NCBI RefSeq assembly: GCF_002699985.1
Contig: NZ_LKBT01000023.1
Span: 248,001-312,000, forward strand
DNA length: 64,000 nt
Direction of reading: 5' to 3'
From: Pseudomonas sp. ICMP 561
Lineage (GTDB): Bacteria > Pseudomonadota > Gammaproteobacteria > Pseudomonadales > Pseudomonadaceae
The translations under genes were made by a program, and so were the position numbers. Below, piece by piece: positions 1 through 8,370 of the stretch. Below the pieces are notes generated by a model. That model was given only the letters and a program-made list of their open reading frames with translations, did not search any database and had not been told where the DNA came from. Numbering within the stretch: the first letter of the stretch is position 1; each line of letters opens with the position of its first letter.

Positions 1-29
1 GCGGCTCGCCGACAGGTGAGTGTCGTTAT

Positions 30-142
30 GGTGACCCCATCGGTCCCCCCGCAACGATTACCCGTGAACCTGGTCAGATCCGGAAGGAAGCAGCCACAGC
101 GGGAACATTGTGTGCCGGGGTGTGGCTGATGGGGTTACCACC
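30..142 (+). ncRNA. ffs: Signal recognition particle RNA (4.5S type)
   Basis: This is the small bacterial SRP RNA, which binds Ffh and targets nascent inner-membrane proteins. The invariant apical loop region, GGTCAGATCCGGAAGGAAGC, is seen at about 82-101. The ends pair: GGTGACCCCATC near 30-41 matches GATGGGGTTACC near 128-139, closing one long hairpin of roughly 113 nt, the usual gamma-proteobacterial size. The exact 5' and 3' ends are inferred from this pairing. A short inverted repeat, CCTTGA/TCAAGG, follows about 15 nt downstream and may contribute to termination, but it has no clear T-tract. Confidence 0.96.
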
Positions 143-738
143 TATCTTTTAGTCCTTGAGCCTTCAAGGATTCGCAGCAAAAATCCTCTAAGTGTGGCAG
201 CGTTCCGGTACAGCTCAGTGGTGAACGTTCTTGGGGCATAGCATCGCCAAGCTAATAGTTTCCAGTCGATAAGGATCAAGAAAGACTTATCGCGCCGTTG
301 CCGAGTGATACGTTTTCTTTTTGAGAACCTATCTAAGCAGTGGCATCCCGGTTTTGAGATTGCCTCCGAAATTGTGGGTCAACACAATGTTGGTGATATG
401 TGCTTGCCGAAGTCACTTTGAGCTGTTCAAACAGGTATCCACTGATGCTCTAGCAGGTTCCCTTGGCCTCTGCTTAAGCGAGAAGTGCGTCGACAAATCG
501 CACCTCCTTAGCATCTGCGATAACGAATCTCCTCATGGGCCTGTCGACATCTGCATACATGAGTATGTTTTTCCGCCCTAGGCAGAACCACCTTGCGACC
601 CTGCGGAGTATTCGAGAGCGCGGCTAATACAAAGGCATCAGAATTTCTCTCTCCCGAAATAGCTCCCTCAGAAGTGTCATGTGGACATCGCTTGGCCCTT
701 ACAGTAGGTTGGCCCACGAAAATCATGGAGGACCGCCT
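143..738. other. Gap without a convincing gene
   Basis: Apart from the small hairpin just after the SRP RNA (about 153-172), I see no supported gene here. Open frames on both strands between 321 and 840 lack a plausible ribosome-binding site and overlap one another. The base composition is more AT-rich and less codon-structured than the flanking genes. Confidence 0.5.
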
Positions 739-1134
739 ATGGGCTTGTTCACGGGCATTAAAAGCACGTTCAAAAAAACTGAAGCCGCCGTTGTTGTTCG
801 GAATCTTCTGGAGCTTCAGGTACGCGTGGGTTTCTTCCACTCAGATCCAGCAAAGGTCGCTAACTCATTGGTTGCGGCAGTGTGGGACCAGAAGCCAGAT
901 ATGTTTGACGGGGCGTTCGGACAGCGCCCACATAAACTGTCGGTAGCCGCCGTTGCCCTTGCGAGCGGTATAGAAAACATGGAAGAAGAAAACCCCGATC
1001 GGGCGGGTTTAGCAATCTCACTAGCGAATTTGCTCTCGGAGATTGAGGTTAACGGCCGCTTTTACCCCCTCAATGGAATTGATGAAGAGTTGCTCGGCAT
1101 CGCCGTTGTAGTATTCAATGGCTTAGGCTACTAA
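739..1134 (+). CDS. Hypothetical protein, 131 aa
   Basis: I do not recognise this family. The ATG at 739 is preferred over an in-frame start at 679 because GGAGG lies 7 nt upstream of it. The protein is mostly alpha-helical in character, with no signal peptide or membrane segment. Its C-terminal half is rich in small hydrophobics (about residues 70-131). An N-terminal segment with Lys-Ser-Thr-Phe-Lys-Lys suggests a soluble cytoplasmic protein. It stands alone, with no neighbour close enough to form an operon. The function is unknown. Confidence 0.65.
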   Translation: MGLFTGIKSTFKKTEAAVVVRNLLELQVRVGFFHSDPAKVANSLVAAVWDQKPDMFDGAFGQRPHKLSVAAVALASGIENMEEENPDRAGLAISLANLLSEIEVNGRFYPLNGIDEELLGIAVVVFNGLGY

Positions 1135-1436
1135 TCGCCACCGGCCACAAGCTAAGGTCTTACTCTCGTACGTAGGGGGCAGCATGACTTTAATTGAGGA
1201 TGGAGTATTTTCTGAGCGAAGAAGCCCATATCTCTAGCGCATCTATTCGTGAGAATAATGCGGCTTATCTCGTCTTGCTTCATGCTGTCCCGCCACTATG
1301 TTTATTACTTAAGAGTCGTGGTGCCTGATGTCATTTGTCCTTGGTTCTCTCGACGAGAAACAGGGGGTTGGCTTTCGGCATTAGTATGTGCCGCCTTGTC
1401 GTAAGGCAAGCACGCATCTGCTCCGGGCTCAATCTC
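1135..1436. other. Gap, nothing recognised
   Basis: About 300 bp between two convergent genes. I find no clear terminator with a T-tract, no palindrome of note and no credible open frame. Confidence 0.4.
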
Positions 1437-2228
1437 CTAAACATAGATCTGCTTCGTCACCTTCTTCGGAAAATACCTGTCCACCAACGCATACAGCGCT
1501 GCCGCTGTTTCAGCATCCACCACGCCGTCATATTTTTGCGGGCGGAAATGCAGCTGGAATGCCCGGATCAGGTTTTTGTACCCACTGTCAGTCATCGCCG
1601 CAGTTGGGTCATACCCGTAACGGCCTAGTTTGGCGATCATTTCGGCTTTGGCGGGCAGGGCGCTGCTGAACTGCGTTTGATAATTTTGTTTGGTTGCTTC
1701 GTCATACCACGCGCCGATTCCGGCATCGTGAAGTTCTTTCCAGGGGAAGGCGGCACCGGGATCGCTTTTACGGCCGATGGAGATGTCGCTGTGGCCGACG
1801 ACGTTAACCGGCGATATGTCCGGGTAACGCTGGAGGATGTTCTTTGCCAGCTCTTTGACTGCGTCTATTTGCGTGCAGTTATAGGGCGGGAAGGTGAAAA
1901 CGCCTTTGTCTTCGGTAGCCACATAAACGATTTCTACTCCAATGGCTGTGTCGTTCAAGTTGTAACGCTTCGCCCATTCGCTGACGCCTGCATGCCAGGC
2001 GCGTTCGCTTTCAGCGACGAGGTTGAAGATGCGCATGTCGGTGAAACCCGCATCGGTGTAGGTTTTATCGCTTGGGTCGGGGACGAGATAGTGCGAGCTG
2101 ACCGAGGGACCGGTCAGTGCGGCGACTGATTGTTGGAAGTTACAGGCCGTGTAGTGCATCACCAGAAAGCGGGTGCGGTGGTTGAAGCTTTTGGTGGCTC
2201 TGTAACTGTTGTAATCGATAGCGTACAT
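1437..2228 (-). CDS. N-acetylmuramoyl-L-alanine amidase, AmpD/AmiD family (AmpDh3-like)
   Basis: A zinc amidase that cuts the bond between N-acetylmuramic acid and L-Ala in peptidoglycan or its anhydro-muropeptides. An Amidase_2 domain covers about residues 15-165, with the Zn ligands visible as His25 (in MHYTA), His146 (GHSDI) and Asp156 (KSDPG). A C-terminal peptidoglycan-binding helical domain follows at about 185-255. The length (263 aa) fits the larger AmpD homologues rather than cytosolic AmpD. There is no signal peptide or lipobox, which is AmpDh3-like rather than AmpDh2-like. The gene is monocistronic. The subtype is inference; the family is clear. Confidence 0.93.
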   Translation of the reverse strand: MYAIDYNSYRATKSFNHRTRFLVMHYTACNFQQSVAALTGPSVSSHYLVPDPSDKTYTDAGFTDMRIFNLVAESERAWHAGVSEWAKRYNLNDTAIGVEIVYVATEDKGVFTFPPYNCTQIDAVKELAKNILQRYPDISPVNVVGHSDISIGRKSDPGAAFPWKELHDAGIGAWYDEATKQNYQTQFSSALPAKAEMIAKLGRYGYDPTAAMTDSGYKNLIRAFQLHFRPQKYDGVVDAETAAALYALVDRYFPKKVTKQIYV

Positions 2229-2345
2229 CGGTGAATCCTGATTAGCGTGAATGAGAAATCACGCTAGCATCGGGTGTTTTTTGTATGGCTTTAGATATGT
2301 ATTACATGTTGGTTTTTTGGGTGTTTAAGATATCCGCGCGCTCTC

Positions 2346-2418
2346 TGTAGGAGCTGCCGAAGGCTGCGAATCGGTAAAAACTGACACACCGCTTTCGCAG
2401 CCTTCGGCAGCTCCTACA
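2346..2418. repeat. REP-type palindrome pair (REPIN-like)
   Basis: A perfect 24-bp inverted repeat: TGTAGGAGCTGCCGAAGGCT... at 2346-2369 and its complement at 2395-2418, separated by 25 nt. The GTAGGAGC end is shared with the other palindromes in this window. Confidence 0.9.
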
Positions 2419-2496
2419 ATTGGTTATTCTCGCCGTCGGAATCAATGCTACGAGAGGCCATAAAACTTATTCACGAACACCGGGATGCAATTGCGT

Positions 2497-2739
2497 ATGC
2501 GGTTTGAAACCATCAGCTACCTGAGGAAAAACGCGGCGACGCTGGACGTGTCCGAGCCGATTGTAATAACGAAGCATGGTCTTCCAGCCTATGTGATTGA
2601 GTCCTGCGCAGCGCGCAAGCACCGGGATGAAGCCATCGCGTTGATCAAACTCATGGCTTTGGCATCTCGGGACAAAGAGCAAGGCGAGCTCATCTCGGTT
2701 GATGCGCTTATGAGTCGGCTAGCCCTGCATGACTTATAG
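2497..2739 (+). CDS. Orphan antitoxin, Phd/YefM family
   Basis: A small (about 80 aa) Phd/YefM-type antitoxin, a DNA-binding partner that normally neutralises a RelE/YoeB or Doc toxin and autoregulates its operon. The N-terminal segment SYLRKNAATLDVSEP followed by VITKHGLPAYVIES is the typical Phd/YefM DNA-binding fold. An alternative ATG at 2485 exists; 2497 matches the usual family start. No toxin gene follows: the next 113 bp are non-coding and then a GNAT gene begins. The C-terminus (about residues 45-80), which would bind the toxin, is intact in length. Confidence 0.8.
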   Translation: MRFETISYLRKNAATLDVSEPIVITKHGLPAYVIESCAARKHRDEAIALIKLMALASRDKEQGELISVDALMSRLALHDL

Positions 2740-2852
2740 TGATTGCTCCTTCAAGAGCGCATGAGGTCAGGTTCGCCGTTTGAATCTCGATATTTCGGCT
2801 CTTTGAATATTCATGATCCCTCAAGCTTTTCCAACCTATGCACTGCATCTAA

Positions 2853-3389
2853 ATGACTAATCCCCAAAGCACTCAAGTCACCACCCGTGCCGCCACCCCA
2901 CAGGACGCTTTGTCTATCGGTGTGCTCGGCATGCAGGTTTTTCTCGATACGTATGCCACCGAAGGAATCCGGGACGCAATTGCTCAGGAAGCGCTTGATG
3001 CCTTCTTGCCGGATACGATTTCAAAGATCATTTCCCAGCCTGACACTTTGATCGTCGTGGCCGAGGTTAATCATCATCTTGTCGGCTTCGCACAGGTTGC
3101 CTTGCGAACTGATCATGAACTGATTGGCGATTCGAGTGCTGCGGAGTTGAAACGTCTGTACGTACAGGAAAGGTTTACCGGACGAGGCGTGGGCTACACA
3201 TTGCTCCAAAGCGCCGAAGAATATGCGCGGCTTGGAGGTGCTTCACTGCTTTGGGCCACGGTCTGGATTGGCAATGAGCGGGCGCTGGGTTTTTATCCTC
3301 GGCAAGATTACGAATGTCTGGGGTCGACGTTTTTCACTTTTCAAAATGAAACCCATGAAAACCGTTTGTTCGCTAAAAACATAATTTAA
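2853..3389 (+). CDS. GNAT family N-acetyltransferase
   Basis: A predicted acetyl-CoA-dependent acetyltransferase of 178 aa. The GNAT fold is visible from about residue 8 to 170, with the acetyl-CoA pyrophosphate-binding loop in RFTGRGVGYTLL (Q/R-x-x-G-x-G/A type, about residues 108-119) and the following helix. The C-terminal NERALGFYPRQDYE is motif B. The substrate cannot be deduced from sequence. It sits 113 bp after the orphan antitoxin on the same strand, but there is no evidence of functional linkage. GNAT toxins exist, but they pair with RHH-type antitoxins and are smaller. Confidence 0.88.
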   Translation: MTNPQSTQVTTRAATPQDALSIGVLGMQVFLDTYATEGIRDAIAQEALDAFLPDTISKIISQPDTLIVVAEVNHHLVGFAQVALRTDHELIGDSSAAELKRLYVQERFTGRGVGYTLLQSAEEYARLGGASLLWATVWIGNERALGFYPRQDYECLGSTFFTFQNETHENRLFAKNII

Positions 3390-3549
3390 TGAGTAGAAGA
3401 TTTTCCTGTGCGAGGGGTAGCCCGTTTTTGGCGCAGCGCTGTCTCGTAGCAAACGCGTAATTTGCTGGCGCGAGTGGGCGACGATCCGCGAAGGTCGATA
3501 ACGCGGTGTGCCTGATCTACCGGGTTGGCTGAATCGCGGGCAAGCCTCG

Positions 3550-3823
3550 CTCCCACATAGACCGCGCTATTCCGTAGGACTGGCTTTAGCCGGGAGGGCG
3601 TCGGGATATTCACTACATATTCTTCGTCAGAAGTACCGCTCTCCCGGCTGAAGCCGGTCCTACGGGATTGCAAGCAAACATAGAGTCTCCCACATACACC
3701 GCGCTATTCGTAGGACTGGCTTTAGCCGGGATGGCGTCGGGATATTCACTACATATTCTTCGTCAGAAGTACCGCTCTCCCGGCTGAAGCCGGTCCTACG
3801 GGATTGCAAGCAAACATAGAGTC
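3550..3823. repeat. Tandem duplication of a 137-bp REP-containing unit
   Basis: Two nearly identical copies (about 3550-3686 and 3687-3823) differ only by a few substitutions and a one-base indel. Each contains an inverted pair: CGTAGGACTGGCTTTAGCCG and CGGCTGAAGCCGGTCCTACG, about 55 nt apart. The same REP type recurs at 18565-18656. The whole stretch 3390-3885 is REP debris with no gene; another partial GC-rich arm lies at about 3455-3560. Confidence 0.92.
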
Positions 3824-3885
3824 CCACACGGATATTGGGGTTACTTCGCGGCAGCGCTGCTTCAATTGCAATCAGGTTATCTACT

Positions 3886-4788
3886 CTACGCGTCAAACCG
3901 CAGATCCTTCCTCAACCCTTCAACACAAAAGTCCACGAACGAACGCACCTTCGAAGACCCTCTGCGGCCTTCCAGATAAACCACATGAACCGGTTCTGGC
4001 TCGATCTCGAACCCTTGCAGCACGCATTTGAGTTTCCCGTCGCGCAGGTACTCGCGTATTTGGTAATACGGCACCTGGGTCAGCCCCCAATTCTGTAGGG
4101 ATGCGCCGATTGCAGCCTGGAACGAGGTCAGGCTGAGCCGCGACGCGACGTCCACATTGTAGTCGCGGCCGTCGACCCGGAAGGCCCATTGCGGTGGGCG
4201 TTCTGAGGCGGATGTCGAGATGGTCGAATGCTGGCGTAAATCGTCCGGGTGCTGCGGGGTGCCGTGTTTGGCCAGGTAGGCAGGGGAGGCGCAGACCATA
4301 CGACGCACGCTGCCGACCGGGATTGCCGTCAGCGTTGAGTCGGGCAGGGCACCGATGCGCACCGCGACATCTATGCCTTCATCCAGCATGGACACAACCC
4401 GATCAACCAGAATCGCGCGGATCTCCACAGCCGGGTATTGGCTGAGAAAGCGGGTCAGTAGCGGTGTGACGTGCAGCGCGCCGAACATCTGAGGCGCTGT
4501 CACCGTCAGCAGTCCACCGGGCAGTGTATGCAGGCCACCCGCAGCGTTTTCAGCTTCATCGAGGTCGGCGAGCAGGCGGCGACAATCGATGGCAAAGCGT
4601 TGTCCGGCTTCAGTAAGCCGCATGTTTCGAGTGTTACGCACCACCAGCAGAATCCCCAGCCGGGTCTCCAGGCTGGCCACGGCCCGAGTCACTGTGGCGG
4701 TAGATAGACCAAAGTGCCGGGCAACGCCGGCGAAGCTGGTTTGCTCGGCCAGTGCGGCGAAAATCGTCATTTCCTGAATTCGATCCAT
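3886..4788 (-). CDS. LysR-family transcriptional regulator
   Basis: A 300-aa LysR regulator. The N-terminal winged helix-turn-helix spans about residues 1-62 (FAGVARHFGLSTATVTRAVA is the recognition region). The inducer-binding periplasmic-binding-protein-like domain is at about 90-295, with the DEGIDVAVRIGALPDSTL segment typical of the CrgA/DmlR subgroup. It is divergent from the alpha/beta hydrolase gene at 4932, with a 143-bp shared intergenic region, so it probably controls that gene and itself. The intergenic region contains AT-rich stretches, but I could not fix an unambiguous T-N11-A box. The ligand is unknown. Confidence 0.93.
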   Translation of the reverse strand: MDRIQEMTIFAALAEQTSFAGVARHFGLSTATVTRAVASLETRLGILLVVRNTRNMRLTEAGQRFAIDCRRLLADLDEAENAAGGLHTLPGGLLTVTAPQMFGALHVTPLLTRFLSQYPAVEIRAILVDRVVSMLDEGIDVAVRIGALPDSTLTAIPVGSVRRMVCASPAYLAKHGTPQHPDDLRQHSTISTSASERPPQWAFRVDGRDYNVDVASRLSLTSFQAAIGASLQNWGLTQVPYYQIREYLRDGKLKCVLQGFEIEPEPVHVVYLEGRRGSSKVRSFVDFCVEGLRKDLRFDA

Positions 4789-4931
4789 GTTCCACTCGCC
4801 GCGTGAGGTGACTGCCTAGAATGCTATCAGCATTGCAGGAATTGAAATGGTTAATTGAGTTAGCTGGTAATTCTCTGCAGAGGGGGTAACGAATAGCATG
4901 GATCTCTGTTCTTTCACCTCAGGTTTTGATC

Positions 4932-5978
4932 ATGAGCAAGTTTGATCCATCAGTCGAAGCCAGCGATGCAAATGGCGTCAGTCGGCGCAAGGTTTTACAG
5001 GCATCTGCTGTGGGCGCCGCCGCTGCGCTGGGCGCTTCATTCGTGAGCGCTGCCCCTTCATCCTCCAGCTCAACTGCAAGCAGGAAAACCGTTATGGCAC
5101 TCGACGATGCGTCTCGCGTTACGTTTCACACTCAGAAGGTCGGCGAGGTAGAGGTGTTCTATCGCGAAGTCGGTCCCAAGGACGCCCCGGTGCTTTTGCT
5201 GCTGCACGGCTTCCCGAGCGCCAGCCACATGTTCCGTGACCTGATGCCTCTGCTGGCAAGCCAGTACCGCCTTATCGCACCGGATTTGCCGGGTTTCGGT
5301 AACACCAAAGCGCCGCCGCGAGGGCACTTCGATTACAGCTTTGAAAACCTCTACAAAGTGATCGAGGGTTTTACCGAAGCCTTGGGGCTGAAGAAGTACG
5401 CGCTGTACATATTCGATTACGGCGCGCCAACCGGCTTGCGTCTTGCTGCGGCAAATCCGGAAAAGGTGACCGCAATCATCACCCAGAACGGCAATGCCTA
5501 TCTGGAAGGCTTCAGTGATCAATGGGATCCGTGGCAAGCCTACTGGCGTGATCCTTCGGCTGCCAATCGCGAGGCCTGCCGTCCCTCGTTGTCGCCGGAG
5601 ACGATTCGTGACTGGCAATATGGAACAGGATCTGATCCGCAGAAACTTTCACCGGACGGCTACAACCTCGACATCCTGTATATGGCTCGGCCAGGTGCAG
5701 AGGAGATCCAGCTGGACCTGATTCTCGACTACCGCACCAACGTGGCGGCTTACCCGGCGTTTCAGGCGTACTTGCGCAAATACCAGCCGCCGTTGCTGGC
5801 CGTTTGGGGCAAGCACGATCCGGCGTTCATCCCGCCGGGCGCAGAGGCTTACCGCAAGGATATTCCGGATGCAGAAGTGCATTTGCTGGACGCGGGTCAC
5901 TTCGCACTTGAAACCCATGCGCCAGAAGTGGCCGGGTATATCCGCGAATTTCTCACACGCAAGCTGAAGCAGCAGTAA
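4932..5978 (+). CDS. Tat-exported alpha/beta hydrolase (epoxide hydrolase/haloalkane dehalogenase-like)
   Basis: An alpha/beta-hydrolase fold enzyme with a Tat signal: SRRKVLQ near residues 17-23, followed by an alanine-rich hydrophobic stretch. It is therefore expected to fold in the cytoplasm and be exported to the periplasm. The oxyanion motif HGFP is at about residue 94. The nucleophile elbow reads IFDYGAP, so the nucleophile is Asp as in epoxide hydrolases and haloalkane/fluoroacetate dehalogenases, not Ser. The catalytic His lies in AGHFALE near the C-terminus. The ATG at 4932 is preferred over a TTG six bases upstream. It is divergent from a LysR gene. The substrate is unknown. Confidence 0.88.
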   Translation: MSKFDPSVEASDANGVSRRKVLQASAVGAAAALGASFVSAAPSSSSSTASRKTVMALDDASRVTFHTQKVGEVEVFYREVGPKDAPVLLLLHGFPSASHMFRDLMPLLASQYRLIAPDLPGFGNTKAPPRGHFDYSFENLYKVIEGFTEALGLKKYALYIFDYGAPTGLRLAAANPEKVTAIITQNGNAYLEGFSDQWDPWQAYWRDPSAANREACRPSLSPETIRDWQYGTGSDPQKLSPDGYNLDILYMARPGAEEIQLDLILDYRTNVAAYPAFQAYLRKYQPPLLAVWGKHDPAFIPPGAEAYRKDIPDAEVHLLDAGHFALETHAPEVAGYIREFLTRKLKQQ

Positions 5979-5993
5979 AACCGGTCAGCCAAT

Positions 5994-6036
5994 ATGGCGT
6001 CCGCCTGCACATTCATTGTGACCAGACGGACGCCAT
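5994..6036. terminator. Candidate hairpin terminator after the hydrolase gene
   Basis: A perfect 10-bp stem: ATGGCGTCCG at 5994-6003 and CGGACGCCAT at 6027-6036, 16 nt after the stop codon. It lacks a T-run, so it may be a stabilising or bidirectional hairpin rather than a classical terminator. The gap 5979-6396 otherwise holds only this and the palindrome at 6135. Confidence 0.4.
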
Positions 6037-6134
6037 CCTTAACTGTCTCTGCCATATTCGGTTGAACTCGCGATTACGCCAGGTTTCAACCCTTACCTCT
6101 GTATTCTGACAAAACTAAGTTTTTGAATGTTAGT

Positions 6135-6152
6135 TGCATACGAGGGTATGCA
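6135..6152. promoter_or_regulatory. Perfect palindrome, possible operator
   Basis: TGCATAC-GAGG-GTATGCA, a 7-bp perfect inverted repeat with a 4-nt spacer, in AT-rich non-coding DNA about 245 bp upstream of the response regulator gene. The form suits a dimeric regulator. No bound protein can be named. Confidence 0.35.
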
Positions 6153-6396
6153 TTTGGATGTTTTATCTCTTTGGCGTGAGTAATCATTTACCCTCCGCCG
6201 TATATCCCTCCGCATTAAGTCTCCAGGTCCGCCGTTGCCTGACGTACAAACATGCCAGCCTGTCAAAGGCTCCTGCCAACACTCCTGAGTCAGTTCGTCG
6301 ATACCCTCGATAGTTAATGAAACTGTCCGGTGTCACGGGAGTCATCTAGTTAACGAGGTGTATTTCAATTCACCTGTTAACGTATTCAGGAAAACC

Positions 6397-6870
6397 ATGC
6401 GGATTTTGATTGTCGAGGATGACCCCATACTGGCGTTGCTGAACGCTGATGCTCTTGAAGAGGAAGGTCATGAGATTATTGGGCCCGCTTACGACGAAGC
6501 CGAAGCATTGCGGCTTGCCAGGGATTTCCAGGTAGACATTGCGTTTGTTGATATCAACCTCTCCGGGAACGAAGAAGGCATCAAGGTCGCGAATGTTTTA
6601 CGTGATCAGTACGGCATTTTTTCTCTCTTTGTGACGGGACAGATTGTCGCCGCCCGCGAGCGGGGAGCTGAGTCAATCGGCGTTTTAAGTAAGCCTTACA
6701 GTCTTGATGATCTGGCAAAGGCTGCATTGATTGCCGGCTTTTGGTTGGCAGGCCAGCCCGCCAACATTCCGAATCCTGGGGCTCTTAAAATCTTCAATGA
6801 GCGCTCCGGGCCTCCGAAGGCATTCCCTGAACATTCCTCTCGTATCGCAACTGAACACCGGCCATCATGA
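6397..6870 (+). CDS. Stand-alone response regulator receiver protein
   Basis: A 157-aa CheY-like receiver. Acidic pocket EDD at residues 7-9, phospho-acceptor Asp52 (FVDINLSG), the Thr/Ser switch in FVTGQ, and the conserved Lys in LSKPYS are all visible. No DNA-binding or enzymatic output domain follows; the last ~35 residues are low in structure. ATG 6397 is chosen because the receiver begins exactly there; an upstream in-frame ATG (6358) would add an unconserved tail. No histidine kinase is adjacent, so the partner is unknown. Such proteins often act through protein-protein contacts. Confidence 0.9.
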   Translation: MRILIVEDDPILALLNADALEEEGHEIIGPAYDEAEALRLARDFQVDIAFVDINLSGNEEGIKVANVLRDQYGIFSLFVTGQIVAARERGAESIGVLSKPYSLDDLAKAALIAGFWLAGQPANIPNPGALKIFNERSGPPKAFPEHSSRIATEHRPS

Positions 6871-6923
6871 CGTGATGTGCAATTGCAGCAATGCAATAAC
6901 CAACGTCATGTGGATGTGTATGA

Positions 6924-7841
6924 ATGGATTTACGCGACCTTTATTACTTCGAAACCATCGCTGATCTTGGCAATCTGGGGCGCGCGGGTGAAAAGCTGCA
7001 TCGCACCCAGCCTGCGCTTTCAAAAAGCATTCAGCGACTGGAAGAGACCCTCGGCACCGCTTTGTTTTTTCGTGAAGGGCGGCGCATGCGCCTCACTCCC
7101 GCAGGTGAACTGCTGCTGATGCGTGCCCGGCTTTTGCGTCAGGGCGTGCAGGAAACCCGTCGGGAAATTCAGGACTTCGCCAAAGGCACGGTGGGAAATG
7201 TTCGCCTCGGCTGTGGACCTACAGCCGCCGAATACCTGCTGCCAAGTCTGGTGTCGTTACTGCTGGAGACAGCCCCGGACCTGACGTTGGAGCTGGTCAC
7301 CGGCCAGAACGATATCCTGCTCAATTCGTTGCGGACCGGGCAACTGGATCTGCTGATCTGCCCGCTGTCAGCGGTCGATGTTTCGCAATTCGAAACGTTT
7401 GCCCTGTTGCAGGATGAAGTGGTTGTGGTCGCCAGTGCGGACCATGTGTTGTTCGAGGGGCCGATCAGCATGGCAGGGTTGTGTGACTGGCGCTGGGTGC
7501 TGGCAGCACCCACGGTGGCGACCCGGCGCTGGCTGGACAACGCTTTTTTCAACCACCAACTGGATACGCCGCAGATTCAGATACAGACCAACTCCATCAA
7601 CATGATGCCGCGACTGATTGCTCACACGCCGCTGTTGAGCTTCATTTCCAGGCACAACCTCGGCGTGGGCAAAATTGGCGCTACCTTGCGTGAGGTGCAA
7701 TTGCCGGAAACCACTATGAAGCGCAGCTTCGGTCTGGTCATGCGCCGCGAAGCCTATGTTTCGCCACCCACCGCTTACGTCGTCGATCTGCTCAAGCGCG
7801 AAGGCTCGGGCCTTTTCACTGATCATTCCGATCTGACTTGA
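6924..7841 (+). CDS. LysR-family transcriptional regulator
   Basis: A 305-aa LysR regulator. HTH at about residues 1-60 (LGNLGRAGEKLHRTQPALSK), linker helix, then the substrate-binding domain at about 90-295 (VRLGCGPTAAEYLLPSLVSL, TGQLDLLICPL). It lies on the same strand as the catabolic operon that starts at 8371, separated by 530 bp of REP sequence. It is the nearest regulator to that operon and may control it, but this is inference; LysR genes are more often divergent from their targets. Confidence 0.92.
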   Translation: MDLRDLYYFETIADLGNLGRAGEKLHRTQPALSKSIQRLEETLGTALFFREGRRMRLTPAGELLLMRARLLRQGVQETRREIQDFAKGTVGNVRLGCGPTAAEYLLPSLVSLLLETAPDLTLELVTGQNDILLNSLRTGQLDLLICPLSAVDVSQFETFALLQDEVVVVASADHVLFEGPISMAGLCDWRWVLAAPTVATRRWLDNAFFNHQLDTPQIQIQTNSINMMPRLIAHTPLLSFISRHNLGVGKIGATLREVQLPETTMKRSFGLVMRREAYVSPPTAYVVDLLKREGSGLFTDHSDLT

Positions 7842-7860
7842 TCTGAATTCAAAGCTTTTT

Positions 7861-7967
7861 CTGCAGGAGCGACCGGGGCGGCGCTTCAACTTGCCCGCGA
7901 TTGCGTCAGCTCAGACGATATATCCATCGGCCGATAGATCGAATCGCGGGCAAGCGCGCTCCTACAG
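7861..7967. repeat. REP palindrome, chimeric 5' arm
   Basis: An inverted pair of the type CAGGAGCG...CTTGCCCGCGATT and AATCGCGGGCAAGCGCGCTC. The left arm is interrupted by an extra ACCGGGGCGGCGC-type stretch that resembles a different REP subtype (compare 36100-36187). Confidence 0.8.
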
Positions 7968-8058
7968 GTCCATGTTTGCTGCGTTAAAGCGTGGTGTCAG
8001 GGATGCCGTGGCGGCTTCTATCAAACAAAAATGCAACGACCTGATCTGGAATTCCTTT

Positions 8059-8149
8059 CTGTAGGAGCTCACGAGCACCGCGAGGCAGCGATGGCAGTCT
8101 GTCTGAGGCACCGCTATCGCGGCCTCGCGGTGCTCGTGCGCTCCTACAG
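8059..8149. repeat. REP palindrome pair
   Basis: CTGTAGGAGC-x-CACGAGCACCGCGAGG at 8059 and its complement CCTCGCGGTGCTCGTGCGCT up to 8149, enclosing about 40 nt. With the element at 7861 it fills the 7842-8370 gap before the operon. The last 200 bp (8170-8370) show no clear promoter motif to me. Confidence 0.88.
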
Positions 8150-8370
8150 GGATAGTGTTTGCTGCTCGACAGCGATGTGTCAGGGACGAAGGTGTTACTC
8201 AATGCCCCAGCAAGGGCGAAATGCGGGTAATTGCATCAATTAAATTCATAGTTGAATAAAAAAGCGGAAATAGATTTATACGAAGAAAAAGTTAACCATG
8301 GATGCCATAGCGGTAGGTATCGCCCGTCGATGTCTGAACCGATGCCAATAATGAAAACAAGGCGTCCTGT

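Noticed and set aside
321..840. Overlapping open frames on both strands
   Set aside because: No SD, no family-like sequence, mutually overlapping; treated as non-coding.
5070..5618. Long minus-strand frame under the alpha/beta hydrolase
   Set aside because: It is the antisense shadow of a clearly coding gene.
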